A stretch of DNA of 7,881 nucleotides, from the NCBI GenBank assembly GCA_903929105.1, contig CAIYTL010000079.1, positions 1 through 7,881 on the forward strand, written 5' to 3'. The position numbers were made by a program, and so were the translations under genes. Of this stretch, positions 1-6,353 are shown piece by piece. Position 1 is the stretch's first letter, and every line of letters starts with the position of its first letter. The DNA is from an uncultured Micrococcales bacterium. GTDB lineage: Bacteria; Actinomycetota; Actinomycetes; Actinomycetales; Microbacteriaceae. The notes under the pieces are model-generated. The model ran no database searches and had not been told where the DNA came from. It saw only the letters and a program-made list of their open reading frames with translations.

Positions 1-2229
1 GATGATGCATTCAGCGATGATTCAAAACATGGTTTTTTCAGTTTGTACGTAGGTTTGGGGTTCTCTCTCACTTACGTGATTTTTAGTATTTTAGGCCAAG
101 GACTTACGCAGACCTCTCAAGGTTCTTTCACCCTAGAGCCACTCGATTTTGGTGGAGCGATAGCCGCCTTCTTGTTAGTGTCCTTTGCGGCCTTCGCTGG
201 CTTCTCTGCCCGTGAATATGCGCTGAAATCAAAACCAAATTTTGTTACTTTTGCCGTCAAATCAGTAGGAAACTTCATAAAGATCTATTCAGTTATGATT
301 TTGGCCGCCATCATCGTATTTATTCTTTGGCAGGTTATTGAACCGGATTTTAGCGTCGCACACACTTCGAGCCCTTATGTGAGCACATTGACTTCAGACC
401 AAGGTTGGGCTGTGTTCTGGGCCGTCATTTTGTTGCTACCCAACATTTTGATTCAGCTATTTGCTGTTGCCACCGGGGCAAGCTTCGGTTTCGATGCCGT
501 GGGCAAAGATGCAAGCTTCTCGTTGACAACCATTCAAAACCTCAATTTGCCTTTGGACATGATGTCTACGACCTCGATTCTCAACAGATTCGGGCCAATC
601 GCGTTCGTTGCAGTCGCCTTAGTTGTTGTGACCGTGGCTATGATCTCTGGAAGAGCAGCAGCTCGCTCGCTTGGCTACGAAGTAAACACCATTTTCAAGC
701 ATTCATTGAATATGTTCGTCATCGCTTGCCTAACGTGGTTTGCCATTAATTTGGCTGGATACCAAGTGCGATGGCAAATCACCGACGACGCCGGCGTGAC
801 TTCAAACAATTGGCTAAATTTCGGCGTTACTTTCATCAGCGCCCTGGGGATCTCAACCGTGGTTTCCTTCTTGGCTGCCTGGGCTTCGTCTCGAGGCGCT
901 GCTTTCACAGATTCAGCTTTTCCAAGGCTTTCGGCAATTTTGAGTGAGACTCCTGGTATTGGCCGTCGCTCGAAGTCGGGAACCACCTATGGAATTGTTT
1001 TTAGCATTTTACTTTTGGCTGCCTACGTAGCCCCAGTAGCTGCTTCAACGACCAACAGAATCTGGGCCCAGACTGCTGACGGACCATTGCAGGCTGGCAC
1101 GGACATTGCTAGCAAACTAGAGACCATGCCACTTAAAGACTTGAAAGCCCTTTTTGTGGCTGACAAACCTTCAACTTACAAATGGCTGAGCGATTCGATT
1201 CTGAACAAAGCTCGACCAGCGGTTGGATCACTAGTTTCTGCTTCGGCGACAAACAACCTCGGCAATGCGTGGTCGGTGGGAAACCTAGACGCCTCAGTTA
1301 CAACCGAAATTCGAGGTGATGCAGCGGGCAACCCTGTGACAGTAAACTTCGAGACTACCGCTGAAATGTCGAATCCTTTTCCTCTGCTAGAACACCCCGT
1401 GTTCAAACCACTGCTCAAGCCAACGGTTATCAAAATTGGCACTTCTTCGTCGCTAGCAAGTGCTGTCGCGGCCCGAAAGAAACTGAATGTGACGATTAAC
1501 GGGCAGCCTGCCGCCATTGGCACGTTCTTGGGCATACCGGGTGCTTATCTTGTTACGAGCAACGGCTTTGAACTTGTCGCACCTACCAAGCAGACCTTCT
1601 ATTCAACCGGCGATTCGGTCAACATCTCTGTTGGAAACCAGATTCAGATTCCAAAAGGTGGCAACGCCAAGATAGAAGCTGTTATTGGGCAACGTGCCAA
1701 CGCCTGTGCCAAAATGTCGTCAAACGGCTCATCGGGCTGCTTCGGGGCAAATTCGGTTCTAAACGCGTCAAAAATTATTTCCGGTTCTGCTCCCAGTGGT
1801 TCTTCGCAATCGCAGGTTGGTGGTTTTGTCGGCTCGAACGTGAAGTGTGACTCGAGCCATCGAAAAGACAACTTGCTAAGTTCGAGCAAAATGCGATCGG
1901 TTGCTGATTGCACAATGACAGTTAAGTTCAAGCGAACCTACTACCGCACCGTGACAGTCCAAAAATCGCGCTGCGTTGGTCAAGAAATCTACACATATGG
2001 CGGCACACCCGTTGAATGGAATTCATTCACGGGCCGCTGGGAAGACAGCACTTATTATTACTACCCTCAAGATGTGTCTTATGTGAGCTGCTACACACAC
2101 GAGAATTACAGTGAAGATGTTCGAGGCCCAAAGGTCGCCGACGTCGTGTTGCAATCAGAGGTGAAGTTCTCGGTCACCGCTATAGGAACCCTCGATAAGA
2201 AGGGTAAGTTCACGGCAAAAGTGAACTAA
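1..2229 (+). CDS. Large polytopic membrane protein with cysteine-containing C-terminal ectodomain, function unknown (5' end outside window)
   Basis: The frame is open from base 1, so the gene is truncated by the window edge; the TTG at 43 sits just before a membrane helix and is unlikely to be the true start. Counting that TTG codon as residue 1, hydrophobic segments lie near residues 3-19, 36-55, 80-99, 122-146, 184-203, 220-239, 257-281 and 313-334. A largely hydrophilic region of about 390 residues follows (340-728). It carries six cysteines (555, 566, 602, 623, 644, 683), while the rest of the visible protein has only one (229, in a helix). Residues ~475-515 contain a short VTINGQPA...GIPGAY pattern, loosely like the Ig-like or TcaA-type repeats of Gram-positive surface proteins; this is a weak resemblance. 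The gene ends with tandem stops TAA TAA (2227-2232). I do not recognise the family. An envelope or sensory role is inference only; an N-terminal cytoplasmic domain such as a zinc ribbon could lie upstream. Confidence 0.85.
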   Translation, partial: DDAFSDDSKHGFFSLYVGLGFSLTYVIFSILGQGLTQTSQGSFTLEPLDFGGAIAAFLLVSFAAFAGFSAREYALKSKPNFVTFAVKSVGNFIKIYSVMILAAIIVFILWQVIEPDFSVAHTSSPYVSTLTSDQGWAVFWAVILLLPNILIQLFAVATGASFGFDAVGKDASFSLTTIQNLNLPLDMMSTTSILNRFGPIAFVAVALVVVTVAMISGRAAARSLGYEVNTIFKHSLNMFVIACLTWFAINLAGYQVRWQITDDAGVTSNNWLNFGVTFISALGISTVVSFLAAWASSRGAAFTDSAFPRLSAILSETPGIGRRSKSGTTYGIVFSILLLAAYVAPVAASTTNRIWAQTADGPLQAGTDIASKLETMPLKDLKALFVADKPSTYKWLSDSILNKARPAVGSLVSASATNNLGNAWSVGNLDASVTTEIRGDAAGNPVTVNFETTAEMSNPFPLLEHPVFKPLLKPTVIKIGTSSSLASAVAARKKLNVTINGQPAAIGTFLGIPGAYLVTSNGFELVAPTKQTFYSTGDSVNISVGNQIQIPKGGNAKIEAVIGQRANACAKMSSNGSSGCFGANSVLNASKIISGSAPSGSSQSQVGGFVGSNVKCDSSHRKDNLLSSSKMRSVADCTMTVKFKRTYYRTVTVQKSRCVGQEIYTYGGTPVEWNSFTGRWEDSTYYYYPQDVSYVSCYTHENYSEDVRGPKVADVVLQSEVKFSVTAIGTLDKKGKFTAKVN

Positions 2230-2241
2230 TAATGTTCTGGG

Positions 2242-2275
2242 GTACCTGAAGAGTTTTTGCGAACTCTTCAGGTAC
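2242..2275. terminator. Strong hairpin between convergent genes, probable bidirectional terminator
   Basis: A perfect 14-bp inverted repeat has arms at 2242-2255 (GTACCTGAAGAGTT) and 2262-2275 (AACTCTTCAGGTAC) with a 6-nt loop TTTGCG. In RNA the stem can extend by a U-G pair inside and a G-U pair outside. It lies 10 bases after the second stop codon of the membrane-protein gene. Its last base is also the last base of the TAG stop codon of the CoA-transferase gene on the other strand. Neither side has a proper U tract (TAAAACAAA on plus, CCCAGAACA on minus). It may therefore act as a weak intrinsic terminator, a barrier to read-through, or a 3'-end stabilising stem for both mRNAs. Confidence 0.7.
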
Positions 2276-3501
2276 TAAAACAAACCCATGTCGCCAGCCG
2301 CGGCGGTGAGTTCGTCACGCACTGACGGATGCGCCGCCTGGCTGATGATGTTCTGTGCCTGCTGGGCTTGTGAGTGGCCAAAGCAATCGGCAACTCCCTG
2401 CTCGGTGACGACGTAGCTGTGTTGAAAACTTGTGACGGGGTCGGTTAGGCGCGGCACGATGGTTGAAACGTTGGCTTTGGCATGCCATGAGGGCAAAGCC
2501 ATGAACGATTGGCCACCGCGCGCATGCAGGGCGCCGACGATAAAGTCGGTTGAGCCGCCCCATCCGCTATAAATTTCACCGCGAACGCGCGAGGCATTTG
2601 CTTGGTCAAAGAGGTCAACCTCTAGGGCTGCGTTAATCGAGGTCATTTTGGCTTGCCTTGCGATTTGGCCAGGGTCGTTGGTTTTTTCGGTGCGCAACAT
2701 GTGCACGCCTCGGTTGAGGTGCAGCCAGTCATAAAGTTCGCGTGAGCCAAAGATGAAGCTCGCTGTGATCGCAATGTCGGGGTTTAGCGCGCCAGCCCGG
2801 TGCAGACCCAGCACTCCGTCGCTGAACATTTCGGTGAATATTCGCAAATCGCGGCGGGCGTGCAATTGCTCGATTACTGCGTCGGGAATCTCGCCGATAC
2901 CCAGCTGCAGGGTCGAACCGTCGCTGACTTTGGCCGAGATCAAACGGCCTACTTCGCGCGAAATGTCGCTTGGTGCGTGCACTGGCTTTTCGGCTAGTGG
3001 CTCATCAACGTCGATTATGTAGTCAATTTCGTTTTCATAAATTTGGGCATCGCCATATGTGTATGGCATGTGCGGGTTGGCCTGGGCAATCACCAGGGCG
3101 CCACGCGCGCGAGCCGCCTCTATGGCAGCCGGCAAAATGTTCACTTCGGTGCCAAGCGAAACGGTGTCGTGGCGCTGGCTTGATGTGTGAAGCAGCACGA
3201 TGTCGGGCGCATAGTGGTCGCGAAACAACACCGGAACCAAACTGAGACGACTCGGCACGTAATTTAAGCGCGGATGCCGCCGCATTCCAGCCCCGACAAA
3301 TGCCGACTCATAAGTCACGCCTTCACGGTCAGGAATTCCTGGTTGGGCGTTGAGCATGTGTAGTCGGTATTCAGGCACAACTGCGTCAAAGAGTTTGAGC
3401 AACGTGTTTGGGGTTGCGAAGTTGCCTGAAGCCACCACTCGCGGGTTTTCTGCGAGGCTTTCAAAAACCTGTTTTAGCTGCTCAGCGTTGATGCGTTTCA
3501 T
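2275..3501 (-). CDS. Acetyl-CoA hydrolase / CoA-transferase family protein (4-hydroxybutyrate CoA-transferase-like)
   Basis: This 408-residue protein matches the family of acetyl-CoA hydrolases, succinate:acetate and 4-hydroxybutyrate CoA-transferases, whose members are usually about 430 residues. These enzymes move CoA between carboxylic acids through a glutamyl-CoA thioester. Visible marks are the CoA-binding GIGEIPDAV (201-209), the FTEMFSDG stretch with the likely catalytic Glu224, SGWGGSTDF (312-320) followed by GGQSFMALPS (329-338), the C-terminal YVVTEQGVA (363-371), and a terminal AHPSVRDEL. The ATG at 3501 is well fixed: an in-frame TAG lies five codons upstream (3517-3519). The ribosome site is modest (GCAGGG, 7 nt before ATG). 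The exact acyl substrates cannot be read from sequence; acetate/acetyl-CoA or short hydroxyacids are likely. It lies 68 bp downstream of the CopC gene on the same strand, with no obvious functional link. Confidence 0.92.
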   Translation of the reverse strand: MKRINAEQLKQVFESLAENPRVVASGNFATPNTLLKLFDAVVPEYRLHMLNAQPGIPDREGVTYESAFVGAGMRRHPRLNYVPSRLSLVPVLFRDHYAPDIVLLHTSSQRHDTVSLGTEVNILPAAIEAARARGALVIAQANPHMPYTYGDAQIYENEIDYIIDVDEPLAEKPVHAPSDISREVGRLISAKVSDGSTLQLGIGEIPDAVIEQLHARRDLRIFTEMFSDGVLGLHRAGALNPDIAITASFIFGSRELYDWLHLNRGVHMLRTEKTNDPGQIARQAKMTSINAALEVDLFDQANASRVRGEIYSGWGGSTDFIVGALHARGGQSFMALPSWHAKANVSTIVPRLTDPVTSFQHSYVVTEQGVADCFGHSQAQQAQNIISQAAHPSVRDELTAAAGDMGLF

Positions 3502-3508
3502 GGTTGGC

Positions 3509-3565
3509 CCTGCTCTCTAATCTGAGTCTGCCACCACTGCGCGAGCAGGCAACTAAGGTTTGCCT
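3509..3565 (-). promoter_or_regulatory. Two overlapping inverted repeats in the leader of the CoA-transferase gene
   Basis: In the 68-bp gap between the CopC and CoA-transferase genes, the minus-strand RNA can form AGGCAA-(7 nt)-TTGCCT (3565 to 3547). Alternatively it can form CCTGCTC-(27 nt)-GAGCAGG (arms 3549-3543 and 3515-3509). The two share the bases CCT (3547-3549), so they exclude each other. The second stem covers the purine-rich ribosome site of the CoA-transferase. No U tract follows the first stem. A role in controlling translation, or as a weak terminator after the CopC gene, is inference; short repeats like these can occur by chance. Confidence 0.3.
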
Positions 3566-3569
3566 TCTT

Positions 3570-4262
3570 TTAGAGACCGCGCAGCATGTCGGGGTTGGCT
3601 TCAATCTCAGCTTTTAGAGCCTTGAGTGCTGCTTTGCTGGCGCGTCGACGCTTCTGAGCTTCGGCAACTAGGGCACCGATAAGGCTCAGCACAACGAGAA
3701 GCCCCATGCCAATGCCTAAGCCCACAATTGGGTCGAGCTTGCTGCCGCTTGAGCTGTCAGTGGCGGCTGGCGTCTCGCCGGTGGCACTGGCGGGCATTGG
3801 GGTTTGCGTGGCACCGACGCCAGAGCCAAGCGTTTTTGCGCATGGCATGGGTGCGTCTGGGGCTTCGGCCGCTGCCGCGCCATCGGCCACTTCAAACTTG
3901 AACGTGTTTGAGTTAGCGTGCCCATCGCTGCTCACAGAGCGCCAATCAACCACATAGGTGCCCGTGGTTGCTGCATCGAAGGCAGACCACAATGTGTCGC
4001 CGTCGGCACTAGGGCATGGCAACAACGTTGCGGTGCCATCGGGGGCAGTCACCTGAATTTCTAGCCCTTGACCGTCGCCGACATTCATAACAGGTTCGTT
4101 AAAGGTGACTGAAACTTTGATTTCACCAGGAGCAACAGTTGAGTCTGCCGCGGGGGAGGTTGAGACGATTTCGTCGTGCGCTAAAGCGACCGTTGGTGTT
4201 GCGACGATGCTGCCAAAGGCCACTGCCAATAGAGCCAAAACTAAGCCAAGATTTCTTTTCAT
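3570..4262 (-). CDS. copC: CopC-domain copper-binding-type secreted protein with C-terminal membrane anchor
   Basis: This 230-residue protein has a clear Sec signal peptide (charged MKRN, hydrophobic core, cleavage after VALA at residue 28). The mature protein would start His-Asp, as is usual for CopC, whose N-terminal histidine helps bind Cu(II). The CopC domain spans about 29-125: STSPAADSTV, a VTFNEPV strand, and the WRSVSSDGHA motif with Asp113 and His115, the expected other Cu(II) ligands. A linker rich in Ala, Pro, Ser and Thr (126-173) leads to a membrane helix (177-200) and a basic cytoplasmic tail with KRRR. Cysteines are at 83 and 141. No CopD, YcnI or copper-sensor gene is adjacent. 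The expected role is binding copper outside the membrane, for resistance or for delivery. The start has no Shine-Dalgarno sequence but lies 7 bases from a TAAACT box, suggesting a leaderless mRNA. Confidence 0.9.
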   Translation of the reverse strand: MKRNLGLVLALLAVAFGSIVATPTVALAHDEIVSTSPAADSTVAPGEIKVSVTFNEPVMNVGDGQGLEIQVTAPDGTATLLPCPSADGDTLWSAFDAATTGTYVVDWRSVSSDGHANSNTFKFEVADGAAAAEAPDAPMPCAKTLGSGVGATQTPMPASATGETPAATDSSSGSKLDPIVGLGIGMGLLVVLSLIGALVAEAQKRRRASKAALKALKAEIEANPDMLRGL

Positions 4263-4327
4263 GCCACTAGTTTAGCCACGCCCGCTAAAGTTAAAAGGGC
4301 AGAGGTTGCGACGGTTTCAGGAGTGTA
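4263..4327. promoter_or_regulatory. Divergent promoter region between the CopC gene and dacB
   Basis: This 65-bp gap separates the two divergent start codons and should hold both promoters. An inverted repeat AGTTTAGC-(7 bp)-GCTAAAGT (4269-4291, 7 of 8 pairs matched) places a -10-like TAAACT on the minus strand (4269-4274) and a -10-like TAAAGT on the plus strand (4286-4291). With normal spacing, minus transcription would start at or next to the CopC ATG (leaderless), and plus transcription about 30 bases before the dacB ATG. Neither has a recognisable -35 hexamer. The dacB ribosome site AGGAG is at 4319-4323, 4 nt before the ATG. The repeat could be an operator or simply back-to-back -10 boxes. 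Confidence 0.5.
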
Positions 4328-5719
4328 ATGTCAGAAAACAAGGCTAAGTTCGGCTACATCAAAGAAGTCATCATTGGTGGCCTCGCAGGCGCTGTTGTTG
4401 TGAGTTTGATCATAATGACGGCGGGTTCGCAAACTGCCAAGCCTGTTGACACAGCATCGCAATCGCCAAGCCCAACACAAAGCGCCACTGCAACTTCGAG
4501 CGCCACTCCAACTGCCACAGCTGCCGTTTGCTCGGTGAAAAAACTTGCGGCTGACCCTCGTTTGGGCAACCTTCAAGCCATTGTGGTTGATAACGCCTCG
4601 GGCAAAACTCTGTTTGACGTTGGTGGCGAAACCGGCAGCTCAACTGCTTCAACAATGAAACTGATTACTGCAGCTGTAGCCCTAAAGGTGCTCGGCCCAA
4701 ACTATCGAGTCAGCACAAAAGTTTATGTTGACCCAGCCGACAACTCTCACCTCTATTTCGTTGGCGCGGGTGACCCGACCCTTAGCCGCACTTCGATCGG
4801 CAAGCAATCGGTTTATCAGAATGCACCAAAACTTGCCGACCTGGCATCACTCATCAACACCTGGGCATCGGCTAGGGGAGTCAAGTCTTTCAGCACAATC
4901 ACACTTGATTCGTCACTTTTTGCTGGGCCTAGCTATGAGTCATCGTGGCCTTCGACCGAATTGACCCAAGGGTATGTTTCGCAGGTTACGGCACTTCAGG
5001 TTGATGGTGACAGGTCGAGCCCGGCTGCCGAGACCTCACCACGGTCAACTTCGCCGGTTAAGAACGCAGGCGTTTATTTGAAAGGTGCTATCGGCAGCGC
5101 CGCAAAGCACGCCTCGCTTGTCGAAGGTGTTGTGCCTGATGGCGCAACTGTTGTTGCGAGCGTAACTTCGCAGCCGATTAGCGTTTGGATCACCGACATG
5201 CTGCAGGTTTCTGACAACACTGAAGCTGAGTACTTAGCGCGTTTGGTGTCACTGGCTTCAGGTGGCGATGGTTCATTTGCGTCGATTGACCAAACTTTTA
5301 AAACCGCGTTGAACAGCCTGGGGCTTGACACCACCGGCATGGTTTTGATCGATGGTTCTGGCGAAAGCAACAAAAACCAGGTCACGCCAAAATTCTTTAC
5401 CGATTTGATGAAGCTTGTTTTGGCTGGCGGCAACAACTTCAACTACATTTCTTTGGCTTTGCCAGTTGCTGGACAAACCGGCTCGTTAGCCGCCCGCTTC
5501 ACGGGTGATAACGCTGACGCAGATGGCAACGTTTTTGCAAAAACTGGTTGGATCAACCACGGATACACCCTGGCCGGTTACATCAGACCAAAAGACGGCT
5601 CGACTCTGACTTTCGCGGTTTATGCGTTGGGCAGCAACGTTGATGGCACCGCAAAACTAGCAATCGATAATCTTGTGACCGGCTTTTATCGCTGCGGCCT
5701 GAACCTGTCGCAAAAATAA
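4328..5719 (+). CDS. dacB: D-alanyl-D-alanine carboxypeptidase/endopeptidase (PBP4 type, peptidase S13)
   Basis: This 463-residue low-molecular-mass class C penicillin-binding protein removes the terminal D-Ala from peptidoglycan stem peptides and may cut cross-links, outside the membrane. An uncleaved signal anchor covers about 14-31, followed by a Ser/Thr/Pro/Ala-rich spacer (38-67). The three penicillin-binding motifs are present in order: STMK at 108-111 (nucleophile Ser108, Lys111), SDN at 295-297, and KTG at 405-407. The S13 landmark LPVAGQTGSLAARF lies at 379-392. The long insert between STMK and SDN is normal for the family. Cys68 and Cys456 flank the catalytic region. The ATG is supported by AGGAG four bases upstream. 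It is followed 20 bp later by pncA, so the two are probably one transcript. In many actinobacteria dacB precedes tilS and hpt; that context is absent here. Confidence 0.95.
   Translation: MSENKAKFGYIKEVIIGGLAGAVVVSLIIMTAGSQTAKPVDTASQSPSPTQSATATSSATPTATAAVCSVKKLAADPRLGNLQAIVVDNASGKTLFDVGGETGSSTASTMKLITAAVALKVLGPNYRVSTKVYVDPADNSHLYFVGAGDPTLSRTSIGKQSVYQNAPKLADLASLINTWASARGVKSFSTITLDSSLFAGPSYESSWPSTELTQGYVSQVTALQVDGDRSSPAAETSPRSTSPVKNAGVYLKGAIGSAAKHASLVEGVVPDGATVVASVTSQPISVWITDMLQVSDNTEAEYLARLVSLASGGDGSFASIDQTFKTALNSLGLDTTGMVLIDGSGESNKNQVTPKFFTDLMKLVLAGGNNFNYISLALPVAGQTGSLAARFTGDNADADGNVFAKTGWINHGYTLAGYIRPKDGSTLTFAVYALGSNVDGTAKLAIDNLVTGFYRCGLNLSQK
4481..4516 (+). repeat. Two tandem 18-bp units in the dacB linker
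   Basis: Units at 4481-4498 and 4499-4516 agree at 15 of 18 bases (both begin AGCGCCACT). They encode SATATS and SATPTA in the low-complexity spacer between the membrane anchor and the catalytic domain of DacB. Because the unit is a multiple of three, gain or loss would only change the linker length. Only two copies are present. Confidence 0.6.
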
Positions 5720-5739
5720 CCAAACGAGCTGGGTGAATT

Positions 5740-6333
5740 ATGGCTAAAGCGTTTTTCATTATTGATGTGCAAAATGATTTTTGCGAAGGCGGTTCGTTGG
5801 CCTGTGCTGGTGGTGCTCAAGTGGCATCAGACATCAGCCGCTTTTTGCGTTCGTTTGACGCTAACGGTGAAGCCAATTCATCTTTTGACTATGTGATTGC
5901 CTCGCGCGATTGGCACGATGCTGACAACGACAATGGCGGTCACTTCGCGCAAGCAGGCGAGGCGCCTGATTTTGTGAACTCTTGGCCGGTGCACTGCGTC
6001 GCTGGCAGCGTCGGCGGTGAATACCACCAGAATCTAGATGTTTCGCTGATAGATTTTCACATTCAAAAAGGCCAAGGCAAGCCTGCCTATTCAATTTTTG
6101 AGGGCAGAACACCTGAGGGTGAAGCGTTGCCTGACTTGTTGTTAAGGCTTGGTGTGACTGAGATCGAAATCGGTGGCATAGCCACTGACTATTGTGTTTT
6201 AGCCTCGGCGCTTGATGCCAAAAATGTTGGGCTAAAAGTCTCGGTTCGAACTGAGCTTTGCGCTGGGGTGGCGGCAGAATCTTCGGTTGCTGCGCGCAGC
6301 AAGATGGCTGCAGCTGGCGTCGAAGTCAAATAG
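5740..6333 (+). CDS. pncA: Nicotinamidase (isochorismatase superfamily)
   Basis: This 197-residue cytoplasmic enzyme hydrolyses nicotinamide to nicotinate and ammonia for NAD salvage; in related bacteria it also activates pyrazinamide. The catalytic triad is visible: Asp9 in IIDVQNDF, Lys110 in HIQKG, and Cys152 in GIATDYCV, whose preceding Ala148-Thr149 region forms the usual cis-peptide. The metal site fits Asp57 and His59 (SRDWH), His68 (GGHF) and His85 (WPVHCV). The order and spacing match the mycobacterial enzyme well, and the length (about 190 residues) is typical. The ATG is preceded by a weak ribosome site, GGGTGA at 5731-5736, only 3 nt away. It lies 20 bp after dacB and probably shares its promoter; no separate promoter is evident. 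Its stop codon lies 15 bp from the stop of the convergent galK. Confidence 0.95.
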   Translation: MAKAFFIIDVQNDFCEGGSLACAGGAQVASDISRFLRSFDANGEANSSFDYVIASRDWHDADNDNGGHFAQAGEAPDFVNSWPVHCVAGSVGGEYHQNLDVSLIDFHIQKGQGKPAYSIFEGRTPEGEALPDLLLRLGVTEIEIGGIATDYCVLASALDAKNVGLKVSVRTELCAGVAAESSVAARSKMAAAGVEVK

Positions 6334-6353
6334 TTAGCGCAAACAAAACTATT
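6329..6353. terminator. AT-rich inverted repeat spanning both stop codons of convergent pncA and galK
   Basis: Arms AATAGTT (6329-6335) and AACTATT (6347-6353) form a perfect 7-bp stem with an 11-nt loop. The left arm contains the TAG stop of pncA (6331-6333), and the right arm contains the TAG stop of galK on the minus strand (6349-6351). The stem is weak and short, with only a TTCTTC run nearby rather than a U tract. It is the only candidate bidirectional terminator in the 15-bp gap, so overlapping transcripts are likely. Confidence 0.35.

Noticed and set aside
43..45. TTG as the start codon of the first gene
   Set aside because: The frame stays open to base 1 with no stop, and the TTG falls at the edge of a membrane helix, so the gene most likely starts upstream of the window.
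675..1931. Minus-strand open frames inside the membrane-protein gene (675-986, 1176-1535, 1644-1931)
   Set aside because: They lie opposite a long, clearly coding frame with consistent membrane helices; their translations show no recognisable domain.
2753..3245. Plus-strand open frames within the CoA-transferase gene
   Set aside because: They are shadows of a gene with strong family motifs, and their products are rich in Arg/Ser/Cys without domain character.
3547..3565. Iron-box (DtxR/IdeR) site suggested by AAGG....CCTT
   Set aside because: The match to the 19-bp consensus is poor, and neither neighbouring gene is an iron gene.
4263..4327. Copper-sensor operator (CsoR or CueR type) before the CopC gene
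   Set aside because: No G-tract/C-tract palindrome of the CsoR type and no CueR-type dyad is present; only the inverted repeat with -10-like boxes is seen.
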